Source: Acuticoccus kalidii (GTDB lineage: Bacteria > Pseudomonadota > Alphaproteobacteria > Rhizobiales > Amorphaceae). From it: a stretch of DNA of 64,000 nt. The stretch's first letter is position 1, and each line of letters begins with the position of its first letter. Of this stretch, positions 1-9,688 are shown in pieces. A program made the translations under genes and the position numbers. The notes under the pieces were generated by a model. That model was not told the DNA's origin and did no database searches. It saw only the letters and a program-made list of their open reading frames with translations. The stretch is taken from the NCBI RefSeq assembly GCF_021556395.1, contig NZ_JAKGCS010000015.1:62001-126000 (forward strand), given 5' to 3'.

Positions 1-788
1 GACCAGAGGGTGCCGCTCGACAGGGCCACCAGCGAGTCGATCATGTGAGCCGTCAGCGCCACGTGGCTTTGCACCTCGTAGAACTTCTGGGCGTAGATCG
101 TTGGGAGCGGGTTTTCCTGGCCGTCGACCGCGCCCTGCTGGAGGGCGAGGTAGACCTCCGAGAAGCTGATCGGCGTCGGATTGGCGCCGACGGCGCGCGG
201 GTAAATGAGGTAAAGCGGCACGTTCGGCACGCGCAGCTTCATGCCGTTCATGTCCTCGGGCTTCTCGATCAGCCGGTTCGAGGTGGTGTGGCGGGTGCCG
301 TAGTAGACAGTCGCCATCGCGTGGAGGCCCGATGCCTCGTTGAACCCGTCGACGGCCGCCTGACGGAGGTCGCTGTCGCGGTAGGCCGCCCAGTGGTCGA
401 AGTCGCGGAACATCGTCGGCGCGCCGATGATCGACATTGCCTCGTAGGAGCGGCTGGCTGCAGCGCTGCCAGTGAAGCCCATGTCGATGGTGCCGAGGGT
501 GAGGCCCTGGTAGATGTCGACCTCGCCGCCGAGCGCCGAGTTCGGGAAGACCTCGATCACGTGCCGTCCATCGGTCCGCTCGGAGATCTGTTCGGCTGCC
601 CAGAGCACCCATTTGTGGAACGGCTGGGTCTCGTTGAAGATGTGCGCGAACTTCAGCGTGCGCCCCTGAGCATGCACCGCAGGCGCGGACAGCCCCATAG
701 CGCCAATTCCCGCCAGCGCGGCAACGCTCGTCAACAGGAATCTCCGGCGATCAAGGCCGCGTCCGTGCGTGTTGGCATCGGTACTCAT
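1..788 (-). CDS. TRAP transporter solute-binding protein (DctP family), 3' end outside the window
   Basis: Periplasmic binding protein of a tripartite (TRAP) uptake system, which delivers an organic acid to a DctQ/DctM permease. About 262 residues are visible and the C-terminus lies beyond the left edge. The N-terminus reads MSTDANTHGRGLDRRRFLL followed by a hydrophobic stretch and AVHAQ, a twin-arginine-type signal peptide. The mature part has the family landmarks: SALGGEVDIYQGL, the ligand-binding region MKLRVPNVP, GANPTPISFSEVYLALQQG and VDGQENPLPT. The ATG at 788 follows a purine-rich GGGAGGAT. The permease genes probably lie further left. The gene diverges from the GntR-type regulator at 924 across 135 bp that hold a palindrome. 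The Tat-type leader differs from the Sec leaders of the other three TRAP binding proteins here. The ligand cannot be read from sequence. Confidence 0.93.
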   Translation of the reverse strand, partial: MSTDANTHGRGLDRRRFLLTSVAALAGIGAMGLSAPAVHAQGRTLKFAHIFNETQPFHKWVLWAAEQISERTDGRHVIEVFPNSALGGEVDIYQGLTLGTIDMGFTGSAAASRSYEAMSIIGAPTMFRDFDHWAAYRDSDLRQAAVDGFNEASGLHAMATVYYGTRHTTSNRLIEKPEDMNGMKLRVPNVPLYLIYPRAVGANPTPISFSEVYLALQQGAVDGQENPLPTIYAQKFYEVQSHVALTAHMIDSLVALSSGTLW

Positions 789-872
789 GTCGATCCTCCC
801 GTTTTTGTGTGGAGCCGGTCGTGCGCCGAACGCACTCTTGCAGCTTCGCTTGTTGCCTTGAGGCTGGCATGA

Positions 873-896
873 ATGGGCAATGCATGCAATGCTCAT
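873..896. promoter_or_regulatory. Imperfect palindrome between dctP and the GntR gene, candidate operator
   Basis: A 24-bp imperfect palindrome reads ATGGGCAATG-CATG-CAATGCTCAT, with 8 of 10 arm positions symmetrical and a perfect TGCATGCA core. It lies in the intergenic region of the divergent TRAP gene and GntR-type regulator, where such regulators usually bind. That this regulator binds here is inferred. Confidence 0.45.
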
Positions 897-923
897 TTTC
901 GTAGATAGAGGCGCGGACGCCCG

Positions 924-1937
924 GTGCAGGAGGCAACGCTGGTAAATCAGGAGACGACGGGCTCGGTTCACGCGACGCGCGTCTACGTCAGCATCGCGGA
1001 GACGCTGCGCGAGGCGATTGCGGCAGGCCGCCTCGTGGAAGGCACCGTTCTCCTCGAACGGCCGCTCGCGGAGATCTTTGGGGCGAGCCGCTCCCCGGTC
1101 CGCCAGGCGTTGCGGGTGCTGGCCGAGGAAGGGCTCGTTCACCCCTTCGCGGGTCGAGGCCTGCTGGTCGGTCGCGACAACGCACCGGTGCGGGTGCCGG
1201 TGACGAGGGAAATCCTGCAACTGCGCGCGCAGGGGCCGGTCGTGACCAAGGTGCCGACTTGGCGGTCGCTCTGGTACGACTTCGAGCGGGAGGTGATCCT
1301 GCGCTCCGTCTACGGCAGCGGGACCATCAACGAGCTGGCGCTGGCCCGGCGCTTTGATGTCGGGCGCACCGTTGCCCACGATCTCCTCCTCCACGCGCAG
1401 CAGGTGGGGATCGTGTTCCGCGACCGGCGCGCCCGCTGGTCGATCGTCCAGTTCGACGACAACCGCCTCGACAACCTCTACAGTCTCCGTCTGATTCTGG
1501 AGCCGGTCGCGCTGCGGCTTGCCGCCGATCGCGTGCCGCGAGCCCGGCTCACCCCGATGATCGAGAACTGCCGGGTGCTGCTGGAGGAGCCGGTCGGCGA
1601 CGCGAGGTCCGCCCTCGACCGGCTCGAATACGACCTCCATATCGAATGTCTCGAGCACTCGGCGAATGCTGAGCTGCCGCGCGCGCTGCGAGTGTCGAAT
1701 TCGATGCTGATCGCCGGCAAGCACATCCAGGCTGAGGTCGGGCAGGTTGGGACCGCTCCGCCGCCGATGATCGCGGAGCATTGCGCGGTGCTGGAAGCCC
1801 TCGCCTCTGGAAGGGTCGAGCACGCAGTGGAGCAGCTTGCGGCGCACTTGGAGTCTTCCCGGCGTCGTTCCGAAATGCGTGTCGCGGCGTTCCTAGCGCG
1901 CAACCCAAGCTACGAGATCGCCTACGTCTCGACCTGA
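924..1937 (+). CDS. GntR-family regulator with two winged-helix segments and an FCD-type C-terminus
   Basis: DNA-binding transcription factor of 337 residues, likely controlling the divergent TRAP gene. Residues about 20-80 form a typical GntR winged helix (VYVSIAETLREAIAAGRL, then ASRSPVRQALRVLAEEGLV). A second, weaker winged-helix-like segment follows at about 110-175 (INELALARRFDVGRTV, then RARWSIVQFDDNRL). The C-terminal half (from about residue 185, LYSLRLILEPVALRLAADR) is a helical ligand-binding domain of FCD type. FCD regulators usually have about 220-250 residues with one winged helix, so the extra 90 residues are unusual. A GTG start is used; no strong ribosome-binding site is visible and a start a few codons later is possible. 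The 3' end overlaps the convergent helicase remnant by 16 bp. Confidence 0.85.
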   Translation: MQEATLVNQETTGSVHATRVYVSIAETLREAIAAGRLVEGTVLLERPLAEIFGASRSPVRQALRVLAEEGLVHPFAGRGLLVGRDNAPVRVPVTREILQLRAQGPVVTKVPTWRSLWYDFEREVILRSVYGSGTINELALARRFDVGRTVAHDLLLHAQQVGIVFRDRRARWSIVQFDDNRLDNLYSLRLILEPVALRLAADRVPRARLTPMIENCRVLLEEPVGDARSALDRLEYDLHIECLEHSANAELPRALRVSNSMLIAGKHIQAEVGQVGTAPPPMIAEHCAVLEALASGRVEHAVEQLAAHLESSRRRSEMRVAAFLARNPSYEIAYVST

Positions 1938-2462
1938 AGGCTTTCGGGTCGCACGAAATCGCGTTTGACGAGCCAGACTCCGACGAAGGCATGGCCCTTC
2001 GTGAACAAGACGACCGGGTTAAGGCCGGTTGCCTCGAATGCAGCGGCGAGGAACAAGGTGCTGTCGAGACAGGTGGCGAGCCCTTCTGAGCGGATGCGGC
2101 TCGGCCCCCTCACCTTCTGCCCTTCGACCTCGAATGAGGCCGGCGGCTCGGCATAGGTCGGCCCGAGTGCCGTCGCCGCGGACCAGAGCGCGCCGACCAG
2201 GAGCCAGACACGCTGGGGATCGTCCGCCTGATAGCCTTCCAGGGAGCCGTCGTGACCGGCGCGCTCCAGAACGCGAGAGGCCTCCTTGAGGAGGCCTGCA
2301 ACAGCCGGGCACTTGCGAACTGTCATTCCTCAGCTTCAAGCGACGGACGATCGCGACATCGTTCTGCGCTGACGCAAAATTGGCTTTTCCGATTGCATCG
2401 ACTTCAATTGAAACCGGTTGAGCAATTGTCGGCTGAATCTCGTTTTCTTCGTTTAATGTCAT
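1922..2462 (-). pseudogene. Remnant of a large DUF4011-type helicase gene, internally deleted and truncated
   Basis: Two pieces of one protein are joined out of frame. The first, from the ATG at 2462, reads VSIEVDAIGKANFASAQNDV and IVRRLKLRND, which resembles the extreme N-terminus of the very large DUF4011/DUF3320 helicase-nuclease proteins. The second, from about 2320 in another frame, reads PAVAGLLKEASRVLERA, then SLEGYQADDPQRVW, then LATCLDSTLFLAAAFEATGL and GHAFVGVWLV. This is the transglutaminase-like segment that lies further on in the same proteins. The stretch normally between them is missing, and the gene stops (SLQVET) just after the second piece, where the convergent GntR gene ends. 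The parent family has well over 1000 residues, so nothing functional remains. Family recognition is from memory of the motifs. Confidence 0.7.
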
Positions 2463-2707
2463 CAACTTAATAAAAATACTTGGGTGCCCTTCACTCCACC
2501 GGAGTGGATTGAGAAACCTCACGATAAGTCAATACAGGTTCGCGGTCAGACGCTGCGGCCCTTTAGATCGAGCGCTGATGGCGCGGACGAGGACTTCATC
2601 GCGCCATCCAGCGGTGCCAAATTCGTCCAGGTTCCATAACCTCCCGCTCCGCGGCTGGCCTCTTGTTGCAGCAAAACAGATCTGGCCGTCCCCCCAGGCC
2701 CGCGGTT

Positions 2708-5700
2708 CTAGAACCGGTAGCCGAGCCGGAGCGAGCCGCCGTGGGATTGGACCTTGTCCGAGAAGGCGCCGTCATATTGCAGCTTCACCTCGAGACCCTC
2801 GGCGGGGGCGAGGTCGATGCCGACGCCCACACGGGCGAGCGCGTCGCCGATCGACGTCGTCGTCTCGAAGGTGTCCATCGTCGGGAGGCCGGCGAAGCGG
2901 GCGTTCACGGTGAACGTATCCTCGGAGAAGACGCTGACCCCGGCATTGGCGAAAACGCGGGCCGGCAGCGACGGGGTGAGGTTCACGCGCCCGCCGAGCT
3001 CCAGCGAGGGGGTGAAGACCACGAACGTGTCGCTCCCTCCCTCCACCGCGAGGTTGAGCGCGCCGGCGCCGCGCTCTTCATACGCCTCCTGGTTGACATT
3101 GATGACGTCGAGATCGATCGCCGGGCGCAGATAGCCCCAGTCGGAGAAGGCGTAGGTGTAATCGCCGTGGGCGCGGGCGAAGACGTAGCTGGAATTGGGC
3201 GACGCTTCGGCGCGGCCGACGAAGGCGCCGTTCGCCACCACGCGTGAGCCGTCGCCCCAGGTGTAGCCGCCGCCCGCCGCGAGCCCCAGCGTGAAGCCGC
3301 CGAGCTCCCGCTTGATCGACAGGGCGCCGAAGGCGGTGTCGGTGTTGAGGCTCTGACCGTTGCCATTGCCGCGGTAGCGTCCGTTCTCGTACCCGAGCAC
3401 GCCGCCCGCGAACCAGCTCTCGGCGAACTCGATCTGCACGCCGCCTGAGAGCCCGTAGGAGTCGATCGCGAAGCCGGGATCCCCGTCGTACCCGTCATAG
3501 CGGGCGTTGGCGCCGTTCACGGTCGCCCACATGCACGACCCTTCCTCGACGATGGCGCCGGACGCGAAGCCCTCGCACGAGATCGCCGCGTTCGCCGTCG
3601 CGACCGCCATTGACGGTGCCCGCGCGAGGGGGCCGAGCCCGGTATGGGAGGTCAGCGAGGCGACCATGTCGTCGAAGGTCTCCTCGGTCGCGGTGTGGAA
3701 GGCGCCGAACACCTCGCCGAAGTTCGGCCCGTCGCCGCCGGGCGGCGCGGTGCCGTTGGCCTCGGCGATCGTGTCCCAGGCTTCCTGGAGGCCGCGCACG
3801 ATTTCCTGCTCGTTGCGCGACAGGGCGACGCCGCTTTCGTGGAAGCGGGCGTCGACGGTGAAGCCCGTCGCCCCGTTCGGCGCGGTGTTGACCTCGGAGA
3901 AGTCGAAGACCAGCGAATCGGCCACCGTGATCCGGCTGGTGTTGGTTCCGCCGACCTTGAGGAAGTCGGCGCGCACGTTCGGCAGCAGCGTGGCGACGTG
4001 CGGCTCGACGGTCCACGTCCCGGCAAGGTCGCCCTCCACGACGAGCCGGTCGGTGGTGCCGGCCGCCATGTCGACGTCGAGACGGGTGAGGCGCGCCCCC
4101 GTGCCGGACGTTGTCGCGGCGCCGCCCGAGCGGGCCGACCTCGCTTTGCCGAGGCCCGCGGTCGCGCGCGACAAGACGCCCCCCGGATCGTCGGACAGGC
4201 CGACGAGGTCGCCGTGGATCGTCGTCGTCCCGAAGTCGCCCGCCTCCCCGATCGTGAGGGTGCCCGCGTTGAGGACGGTGTCCACCGAGACGACTCTGCC
4301 CATGCGGAACGTGCCCGTGTTGACGAGCCGTGCCGTGCCGGGGGCGCTTCGGAGGGTGATCACCCCGTCCGCGGGGCTTTCGACACTGCCGGCGCTGTCG
4401 TTCCGGTTCCAGTTCTGGACGCCCCCGACCGAGGTGATGATGTTGCCGGCGATCGTGCCGTCGTTCGCGATGTTGATGTGGCCGCTGCCGTCGACAGCCG
4501 CGAGCACAGCGCCGCCGGTGCCCTCGGACGTCGATGACCCGTTGACCGTGCCGCCTTTTGCGACGTTGAGGTCGACGGTGCCGTCCTGCGCCTGCGCCCA
4601 CACACCCCACGCGCTGTCCGCCTGGGTGGTGATCGTCCCGTCGACGTTCACCGTAACGGACGCGTCGTTGCTTTTCGCGGTGTTGCGCCCCAGCGAGCCG
4701 GCATAGGTGGTGCCGTTCCTGGTGAAGATGCCGCCGCTGCCGGCGAGCGACTGGGCGAAGACGCCGTGCGCATATTCGCCGCTCGTGGTGATGGACGAGG
4801 CCTTGTCGAGCGTGACCGAGACCGTGCCGGAGGTGTAGGCGGGGTAGAAGCTCTTTTCGTCTGTGACGGTTTCTCGGTATTTGAACGTGGAGCCGGCGTA
4901 GATTTGCGCCTTGCTGCCGAAGTCAGCCACCGCACCGCCGCCGCCGCTGATCGATTGGGCGAGGATGCCGAACGCGCCGTCGCCCGAGGTCACGATCGAC
5001 CCGCCTTCGAGCGACACCGTCACGTTACCGCCTGGTGCGGCCGACTGCGACCCGACCCAGTTGATCCCGGCGATGTTCTCCTTGGAGGCCGACAGGAAGC
5101 CGCCGCCCGCGCCGATGGACTGCGCGACGATGCCGATCGAGCGCGTCCCGGACGTCTCGATGGTTCCCTTGTGATCGACCTTGACGTCGTTCCCGAAGGC
5201 ATGGGGCCCAGCGTAGGATTCCGTGATCGCGCTCCCCACGTTGAGCGTGATGACGTCCGAGAGGCTATCGTCGTGCGCGAGCTCTTCCGTGCCGAGCGCG
5301 ATGATGCTGAGGCCGCCGCCGCCGCCCACCGACTGGGCGACGACACCGTGGGCGCTGTCGCCTTCGGTCTTCAGCGTCTCGCCGGAGAGGACGTAGACGT
5401 CGACCGTGGCACCGGTGCCGCCGAGGGGCTGGGGACCGTTCGAGCCGATCGTCAGGCCCAGCTTGGGGACCGCGAAGCCGGTCGACGTTGCTGTGCCGCC
5501 GCCGCCGCCGATGGACTGGGCGACGATGGCGCTGGAGCCGAAGCCGGATGTCGTCACGCTGGAGGCAAAGACCTTGACGTCCAAGGCGTTGCCGCCGGTT
5601 GCGCTCTCGGAGCCCAGCGTCACCGACACGTCGGGTTTGTCGTCGCTGCCGGTCGAGGACGCGCTCTTTTGCGAGGAATTGGAGACCGCGCCCGCGCCGC

Positions 5701-8700
5701 CGCCGCCACCGATGGACTGGGCGAGGACGCCGTGGGAGATGTCGCCGGTGGTGATGATGGTGCCCTTCTTGAGCGCACCACCACTCTTGGCTCTTCCGAC
5801 GGTGACGACGCCGCCGACGCCGCCAGCGGCAGTGAGGCCATTGCCGACCGTGAGGTAGGTCGTGGTCTTGGTGTCGCTGGAATCGGCGAGGAGGGCGGGC
5901 CCGGTGCCGCTGTCCTTGCCGCCGTCCGCTTTCTTCTTTTTCTCGGTGTGGGTGATGGAGCTGGTGCCGAGACCCGCCGCGCCGCCGCCGCCGGCGATCG
6001 ACTGGGCGAGGATGCCGTGCGCGTCGTCGCCCGACGTCGTGATGGTCCCGGCGTTCCAGGCGTAGACCGTGCCGCCGTTGCCGCCCTGCCCGCCGCGGTT
6101 GCCGAGGGCGACATTGACCGACCAGGTCGCGCCGTCGTTGCCGGTGCCGCCGCCACCCACGCCGCCACCGCCGCCGACCGACTGCGCGACGAGGCCGCGC
6201 GAGCCGACACCCTTCGTCGTGATCGACCCGGTGTCGGACAGCCCGCCCTGCACCTTGCCGCCGTCGCCGCCGCCGCTCCCGTCGCCGCCGACGACGATGT
6301 TGAGCGTTCCCGAGACCGCCTTGTCGACCGGGGTCGCGGTGCCGGAGCCGGCGCCGCCCGCGCCGCCGCCGCCGCCGACGGACTGAATGAGAAGGCCGTC
6401 CGCCAGGTCGCCGCTGGTGGTCACCTGGCCGAGCACATGGCCATAGGCCCGCGCCGCCGTACCGCTCGAGCCGCCGGCGCCACCGATCGTCAAGGTGACG
6501 TCGACATTGTATTGCTTGGAGTCGTCGTCATCGTCGTCGTCGCCGCCCTTCAGCTTGTCGATCACGTCCGACAACGACTTGCTGACCGAGGTGGCGGTGG
6601 CATCGCCGCCCGCACCGCCGCCGCCGGCGATCGACTGGATGTGAACAGCGGTCGCGCCCGCCCCGCTGGTGGTGATGGTGGAGCCTTTTTCGACGATGGC
6701 GATGGCCTCGCCGCTGTCGCCGCCATCGCCGCCGTCGCCGGAGCTGCCGATCGCTAAAGACACGGAGACGGTGTTGAGGTCCTCGTCGACGGGCACGCCC
6801 TCGGCGATGGCCTTAGCTGTCGCCGTGCCACCCTGGCCGCCACCGCCGCCGATCGACTGCGAGAGAATCGCGCCCGCATCGTCACCCTTGGTGACGATCG
6901 TGCCATAGTGGTGGACGAAGGCCTCGCCCGCGGCGCCACCGTTGCCGCCACCGCCACCGACCGCGACGGAAACCGCGAGGCCGCCCGATCCGTCCCAGGA
7001 CTTGGCCGCACCGCCGTTGCCGCCGCCGCCGCCGACCGATTGCGCGTGTGCGGCGAGGGCGTGGTCACCCGTGGTCATGATCTCGGCGCTCTTCTCGATG
7101 CGGACTTCGGCCTTGGCGCCGTTGCCGCCGCCCCCCGCCTGGCCGCCGATTGAGACCGCCGGGATCCCCAGCGCCCAGGCGCTGTCCTTGCCGCCCTGGC
7201 CGCCGCCGCCACCGATGGACTGGGCGATGCTGCCCGCCGCGAACCGGCCCGAGGTCCGGATGTTTCCCGCAACCCTGATGTAGCTCTCGCCGGCATCGCC
7301 CCCGTTGCCGCCGTTCCCGCCGACCGAGACGAGGAATCCCTTGTGGTTGCGCCCAGCGCCGCCGCCGCCGCCGATGGACTGGGCGAGGATGCCGTGCCCC
7401 TCGTCGCCGAACGTGCGGATCGCCGCGTAGGAACGGACGTCGACCGTGTCGCCGTTCGAGCCCTGACTGCCCTCGTCGATCGTCCCGTCGGTGCCGCCGA
7501 AGGCCGACACCGCGCCCGTTCCGAAGTTGGTGCCGCCGCCGCCGCCGATCGACTGGGCGAGGATACCGATGCCGCCGTGGTTGAACGTGCCGCCCCCGGT
7601 TTGGATCGCGCCGTGGTTGGTGACGTACACCGCCGCGCCGTGGGCGGCGGACGTGAAGGTGCCGACATTTTGCTGCGCGCCGGGCGTGACGGCGCCATTC
7701 TTGGTGGAGAGTTTGGCCGTTGAGGTGAGGACGCCGCCGACGCCGCCGAGCGACTGGGCATGGATGCCGTGCGCATCGCGCCCGCTGACGTTGAGCGTGC
7801 TGGTGTTGTTCACGGTCACCTCGCCGGAGGGGACCGAATGGCCCGCTTGCGAGCCCCACTTCCAGTTTAAGATGCCCTCCGACCGGTTGGTGAACATCGC
7901 CCCGCCAGCGATCGGCGCCGACTGGGCGAGAATCGCGCTGTTATACGCGCCGCCCACGGCGATGTTCATTCCGTTATCGACTTGAACAGAGCCGGCCTTG
8001 CCGGGCGTGCCGTAGACCTTGTTGTTGTAGACGCCGTTCCCGCCGGCGAGGGACTGGGCGAGGATGCCGAACGAATTCAGGGAGGAACCGTTCTGGATCG
8101 TGCCGCCACCAGTTGTCTTCACGGAAACAGAGCCGCCATTGCCACCGTTCGCGTCGGGGTCGGAGCGCTTCATGTACAAGAAGGCGTAGCCGCCGCCGCT
8201 ATAGGCGTGGATGACGGACGAATTCTCGCCTGCCGTCAGTAGATTTGTGTAGGTCGTGCCGGTGACTTCAACGTTGACGTCGCCGCCACTGCCGCCCGAG
8301 ATGTGCTTGGTCACCCCAGCCTGCGCGCCGCTGCCGCCGACGCTGAAGGCGGCGATGGCAGAGCCGGTCTCTCGGGTGATGTGCTCACTCTGCTTGAGGA
8401 GGGATTTCTCCCGCAAGTGGCCCGGCAGATGGGTCTCGATCGTACCGCTGAACGGATTGTTGGACGAGCCGACCGACACGTTTACATCGCCGCTGCCGCC
8501 GCCCTGGCCGCCATTGGTTCTCTGGCGACCGGTTTCCAGGATCCTGCCGAAGCGGATGCTGTACTGGGTGTCGGGCGAATAGGAGACGCCGAGGATCGCC
8601 GGACCGCTGGAGGTCGCCTCGACCCGGCCGGGGCCCCGCACGGTCCTGTCGCCGGTGACGTAGATCGTCACGTCGCCGCTCTGCCCCATCGACTGGAAGG

Positions 8701-9448
8701 AGTCCTCGTCCCGCACAGCCGCATAGCCGCCGATGCTGAGCGCTGCGATGCCGAAGCGCTTGCCCGAGACGGTGGGGCTGGTGGCAACCCTGATGTCGTT
8801 GCCATGGCCGCCGTCTTCGGTCGCGTAGGAGCTGCCGCCCTGGGAGAGGGCGTAGATGCCCCCTCCCGTCTCGCTCGACACGGTGGCTCCGTAGCTGGAG
8901 ATGGCGATTCGGCCGCCGTCGCCGGACCGCCCGCTTTCGAAGGAGCCGGTGCCGGCCGAAAGGACCGACAGCCCATCCGCATAGGACGACCAGCGGAAGA
9001 TGGACGAATCGGTGCCGTCGCGGGGCGCAAGCATCGAGCTGCTGCCCGGTTGATTACCCGAAACGACGATGTCGGCGGAGTTGAAGAGCGTGATGCCGCG
9101 GCCCACCTCGCCCTGATTCGTCATCCTGATGTCGTATCGGTCTCCGCCCACCTTCCTGATCTCGTGGGTCGGAACATTTTGGTAGAACGCGTAGCCGCCG
9201 CCATAGACGTACTGCGTGGTCGTCAAGGTGGTGTCGGATTGGATCGAGCACGTGTACTCGTTGATCCCAGAGTTCTTGCAGGTCGCCTGTGCATAGGCGC
9301 GCGAGTAGACTGCAAGCGGGATGCCCGCCATGGTCCCGGCAAGGGCTGTCGACTGCAACAGGAGCGTGGAGGCGATACGGCGGATCGCTCGCTTCTGCGG
9401 CTTGAACAGTGATGCCGTGTTTGCCTTGTCGAAAGTCTTGCTCGCCAT
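2708..9448 (-). CDS. Giant autotransporter with AQSIGGGGG repeats
   Basis: Type Va secreted surface protein of about 2246 residues. From the ATG at 9448 there is a long basic leader (KPQKRAIRRIASTLLLQ, then a hydrophobic run ending SRAYAQ), typical of autotransporter signal peptides. The passenger (about residues 50-1900) repeats a unit centred on G-I-L-A-Q-S-I-G-G-G-G-G some 18-19 times, each followed by Gly-rich turns and a threonine/valine-rich strand, as in a beta-helix. One unit carries seven consecutive Asp (codons near 6521-6542). The last 300 or so residues form the beta-barrel translocator, alternating aromatic strands and ending LRLGYRF with the C-terminal Phe needed for outer-membrane insertion. 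The frame stays open upstream to 9589, but the 9448 start places the leader correctly and has GGAG upstream. Adhesion or biofilm function is an inference. Confidence 0.93.
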   Translation of the reverse strand: MASKTFDKANTASLFKPQKRAIRRIASTLLLQSTALAGTMAGIPLAVYSRAYAQATCKNSGINEYTCSIQSDTTLTTTQYVYGGGYAFYQNVPTHEIRKVGGDRYDIRMTNQGEVGRGITLFNSADIVVSGNQPGSSSMLAPRDGTDSSIFRWSSYADGLSVLSAGTGSFESGRSGDGGRIAISSYGATVSSETGGGIYALSQGGSSYATEDGGHGNDIRVATSPTVSGKRFGIAALSIGGYAAVRDEDSFQSMGQSGDVTIYVTGDRTVRGPGRVEATSSGPAILGVSYSPDTQYSIRFGRILETGRQRTNGGQGGGSGDVNVSVGSSNNPFSGTIETHLPGHLREKSLLKQSEHITRETGSAIAAFSVGGSGAQAGVTKHISGGSGGDVNVEVTGTTYTNLLTAGENSSVIHAYSGGGYAFLYMKRSDPDANGGNGGSVSVKTTGGGTIQNGSSLNSFGILAQSLAGGNGVYNNKVYGTPGKAGSVQVDNGMNIAVGGAYNSAILAQSAPIAGGAMFTNRSEGILNWKWGSQAGHSVPSGEVTVNNTSTLNVSGRDAHGIHAQSLGGVGGVLTSTAKLSTKNGAVTPGAQQNVGTFTSAAHGAAVYVTNHGAIQTGGGTFNHGGIGILAQSIGGGGGTNFGTGAVSAFGGTDGTIDEGSQGSNGDTVDVRSYAAIRTFGDEGHGILAQSIGGGGGAGRNHKGFLVSVGGNGGNGGDAGESYIRVAGNIRTSGRFAAGSIAQSIGGGGGQGGKDSAWALGIPAVSIGGQAGGGGNGAKAEVRIEKSAEIMTTGDHALAAHAQSVGGGGGNGGAAKSWDGSGGLAVSVAVGGGGGNGGAAGEAFVHHYGTIVTKGDDAGAILSQSIGGGGGQGGTATAKAIAEGVPVDEDLNTVSVSLAIGSSGDGGDGGDSGEAIAIVEKGSTITTSGAGATAVHIQSIAGGGGAGGDATATSVSKSLSDVIDKLKGGDDDDDDDSKQYNVDVTLTIGGAGGSSGTAARAYGHVLGQVTTSGDLADGLLIQSVGGGGGAGGAGSGTATPVDKAVSGTLNIVVGGDGSGGGDGGKVQGGLSDTGSITTKGVGSRGLVAQSVGGGGGVGGGGTGNDGATWSVNVALGNRGGQGGNGGTVYAWNAGTITTSGDDAHGILAQSIAGGGGAAGLGTSSITHTEKKKKADGGKDSGTGPALLADSSDTKTTTYLTVGNGLTAAGGVGGVVTVGRAKSGGALKKGTIITTGDISHGVLAQSIGGGGGAGAVSNSSQKSASSTGSDDKPDVSVTLGSESATGGNALDVKVFASSVTTSGFGSSAIVAQSIGGGGGTATSTGFAVPKLGLTIGSNGPQPLGGTGATVDVYVLSGETLKTEGDSAHGVVAQSVGGGGGLSIIALGTEELAHDDSLSDVITLNVGSAITESYAGPHAFGNDVKVDHKGTIETSGTRSIGIVAQSIGAGGGFLSASKENIAGINWVGSQSAAPGGNVTVSLEGGSIVTSGDGAFGILAQSISGGGGAVADFGSKAQIYAGSTFKYRETVTDEKSFYPAYTSGTVSVTLDKASSITTSGEYAHGVFAQSLAGSGGIFTRNGTTYAGSLGRNTAKSNDASVTVNVDGTITTQADSAWGVWAQAQDGTVDLNVAKGGTVNGSSTSEGTGGAVLAAVDGSGHINIANDGTIAGNIITSVGGVQNWNRNDSAGSVESPADGVITLRSAPGTARLVNTGTFRMGRVVSVDTVLNAGTLTIGEAGDFGTTTIHGDLVGLSDDPGGVLSRATAGLGKARSARSGGAATTSGTGARLTRLDVDMAAGTTDRLVVEGDLAGTWTVEPHVATLLPNVRADFLKVGGTNTSRITVADSLVFDFSEVNTAPNGATGFTVDARFHESGVALSRNEQEIVRGLQEAWDTIAEANGTAPPGGDGPNFGEVFGAFHTATEETFDDMVASLTSHTGLGPLARAPSMAVATANAAISCEGFASGAIVEEGSCMWATVNGANARYDGYDGDPGFAIDSYGLSGGVQIEFAESWFAGGVLGYENGRYRGNGNGQSLNTDTAFGALSIKRELGGFTLGLAAGGGYTWGDGSRVVANGAFVGRAEASPNSSYVFARAHGDYTYAFSDWGYLRPAIDLDVINVNQEAYEERGAGALNLAVEGGSDTFVVFTPSLELGGRVNLTPSLPARVFANAGVSVFSEDTFTVNARFAGLPTMDTFETTTSIGDALARVGVGIDLAPAEGLEVKLQYDGAFSDKVQSHGGSLRLGYRF

Positions 9449-9688
9449 CGTCCGTCCGCTCCGCATACGTGATTTCATTTTTGCAAAGGAACGCGCCGGA
9501 CGATCAATGCTTCGACGGCTCCGCCCGTCGCGGAGTCGCTCGAAAACGAGCGCGTGGGGACTTTGGGGCACACATCGATTATGCGGCACGGGGCGAGCGA
9601 CGGCTCACGGCCGGACCCGGTATCCGGGCACGCCGCAATGGGCGTTTAATCGCGACGCGAGGTGATGGTCGCGCCGTAGGGTGATGGT

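Noticed and set aside
6521..6542. Trinucleotide-like GTC/GTCATC tract as a microsatellite
   Set aside because: It simply encodes the seven-Asp run of the autotransporter; length variation might still occur but is not visible from one sequence.
4766..6757. A 663-codon open frame opposite the autotransporter
   Set aside because: Antisense shadow of the Gly-rich repeats (Asp/Arg/Ala-rich), without start signals or motifs.
9449..9589. Upstream extension of the autotransporter by 47 residues
   Set aside because: The signal peptide is correctly placed from the 9448 start; the extension is Arg-rich and unlike any leader.
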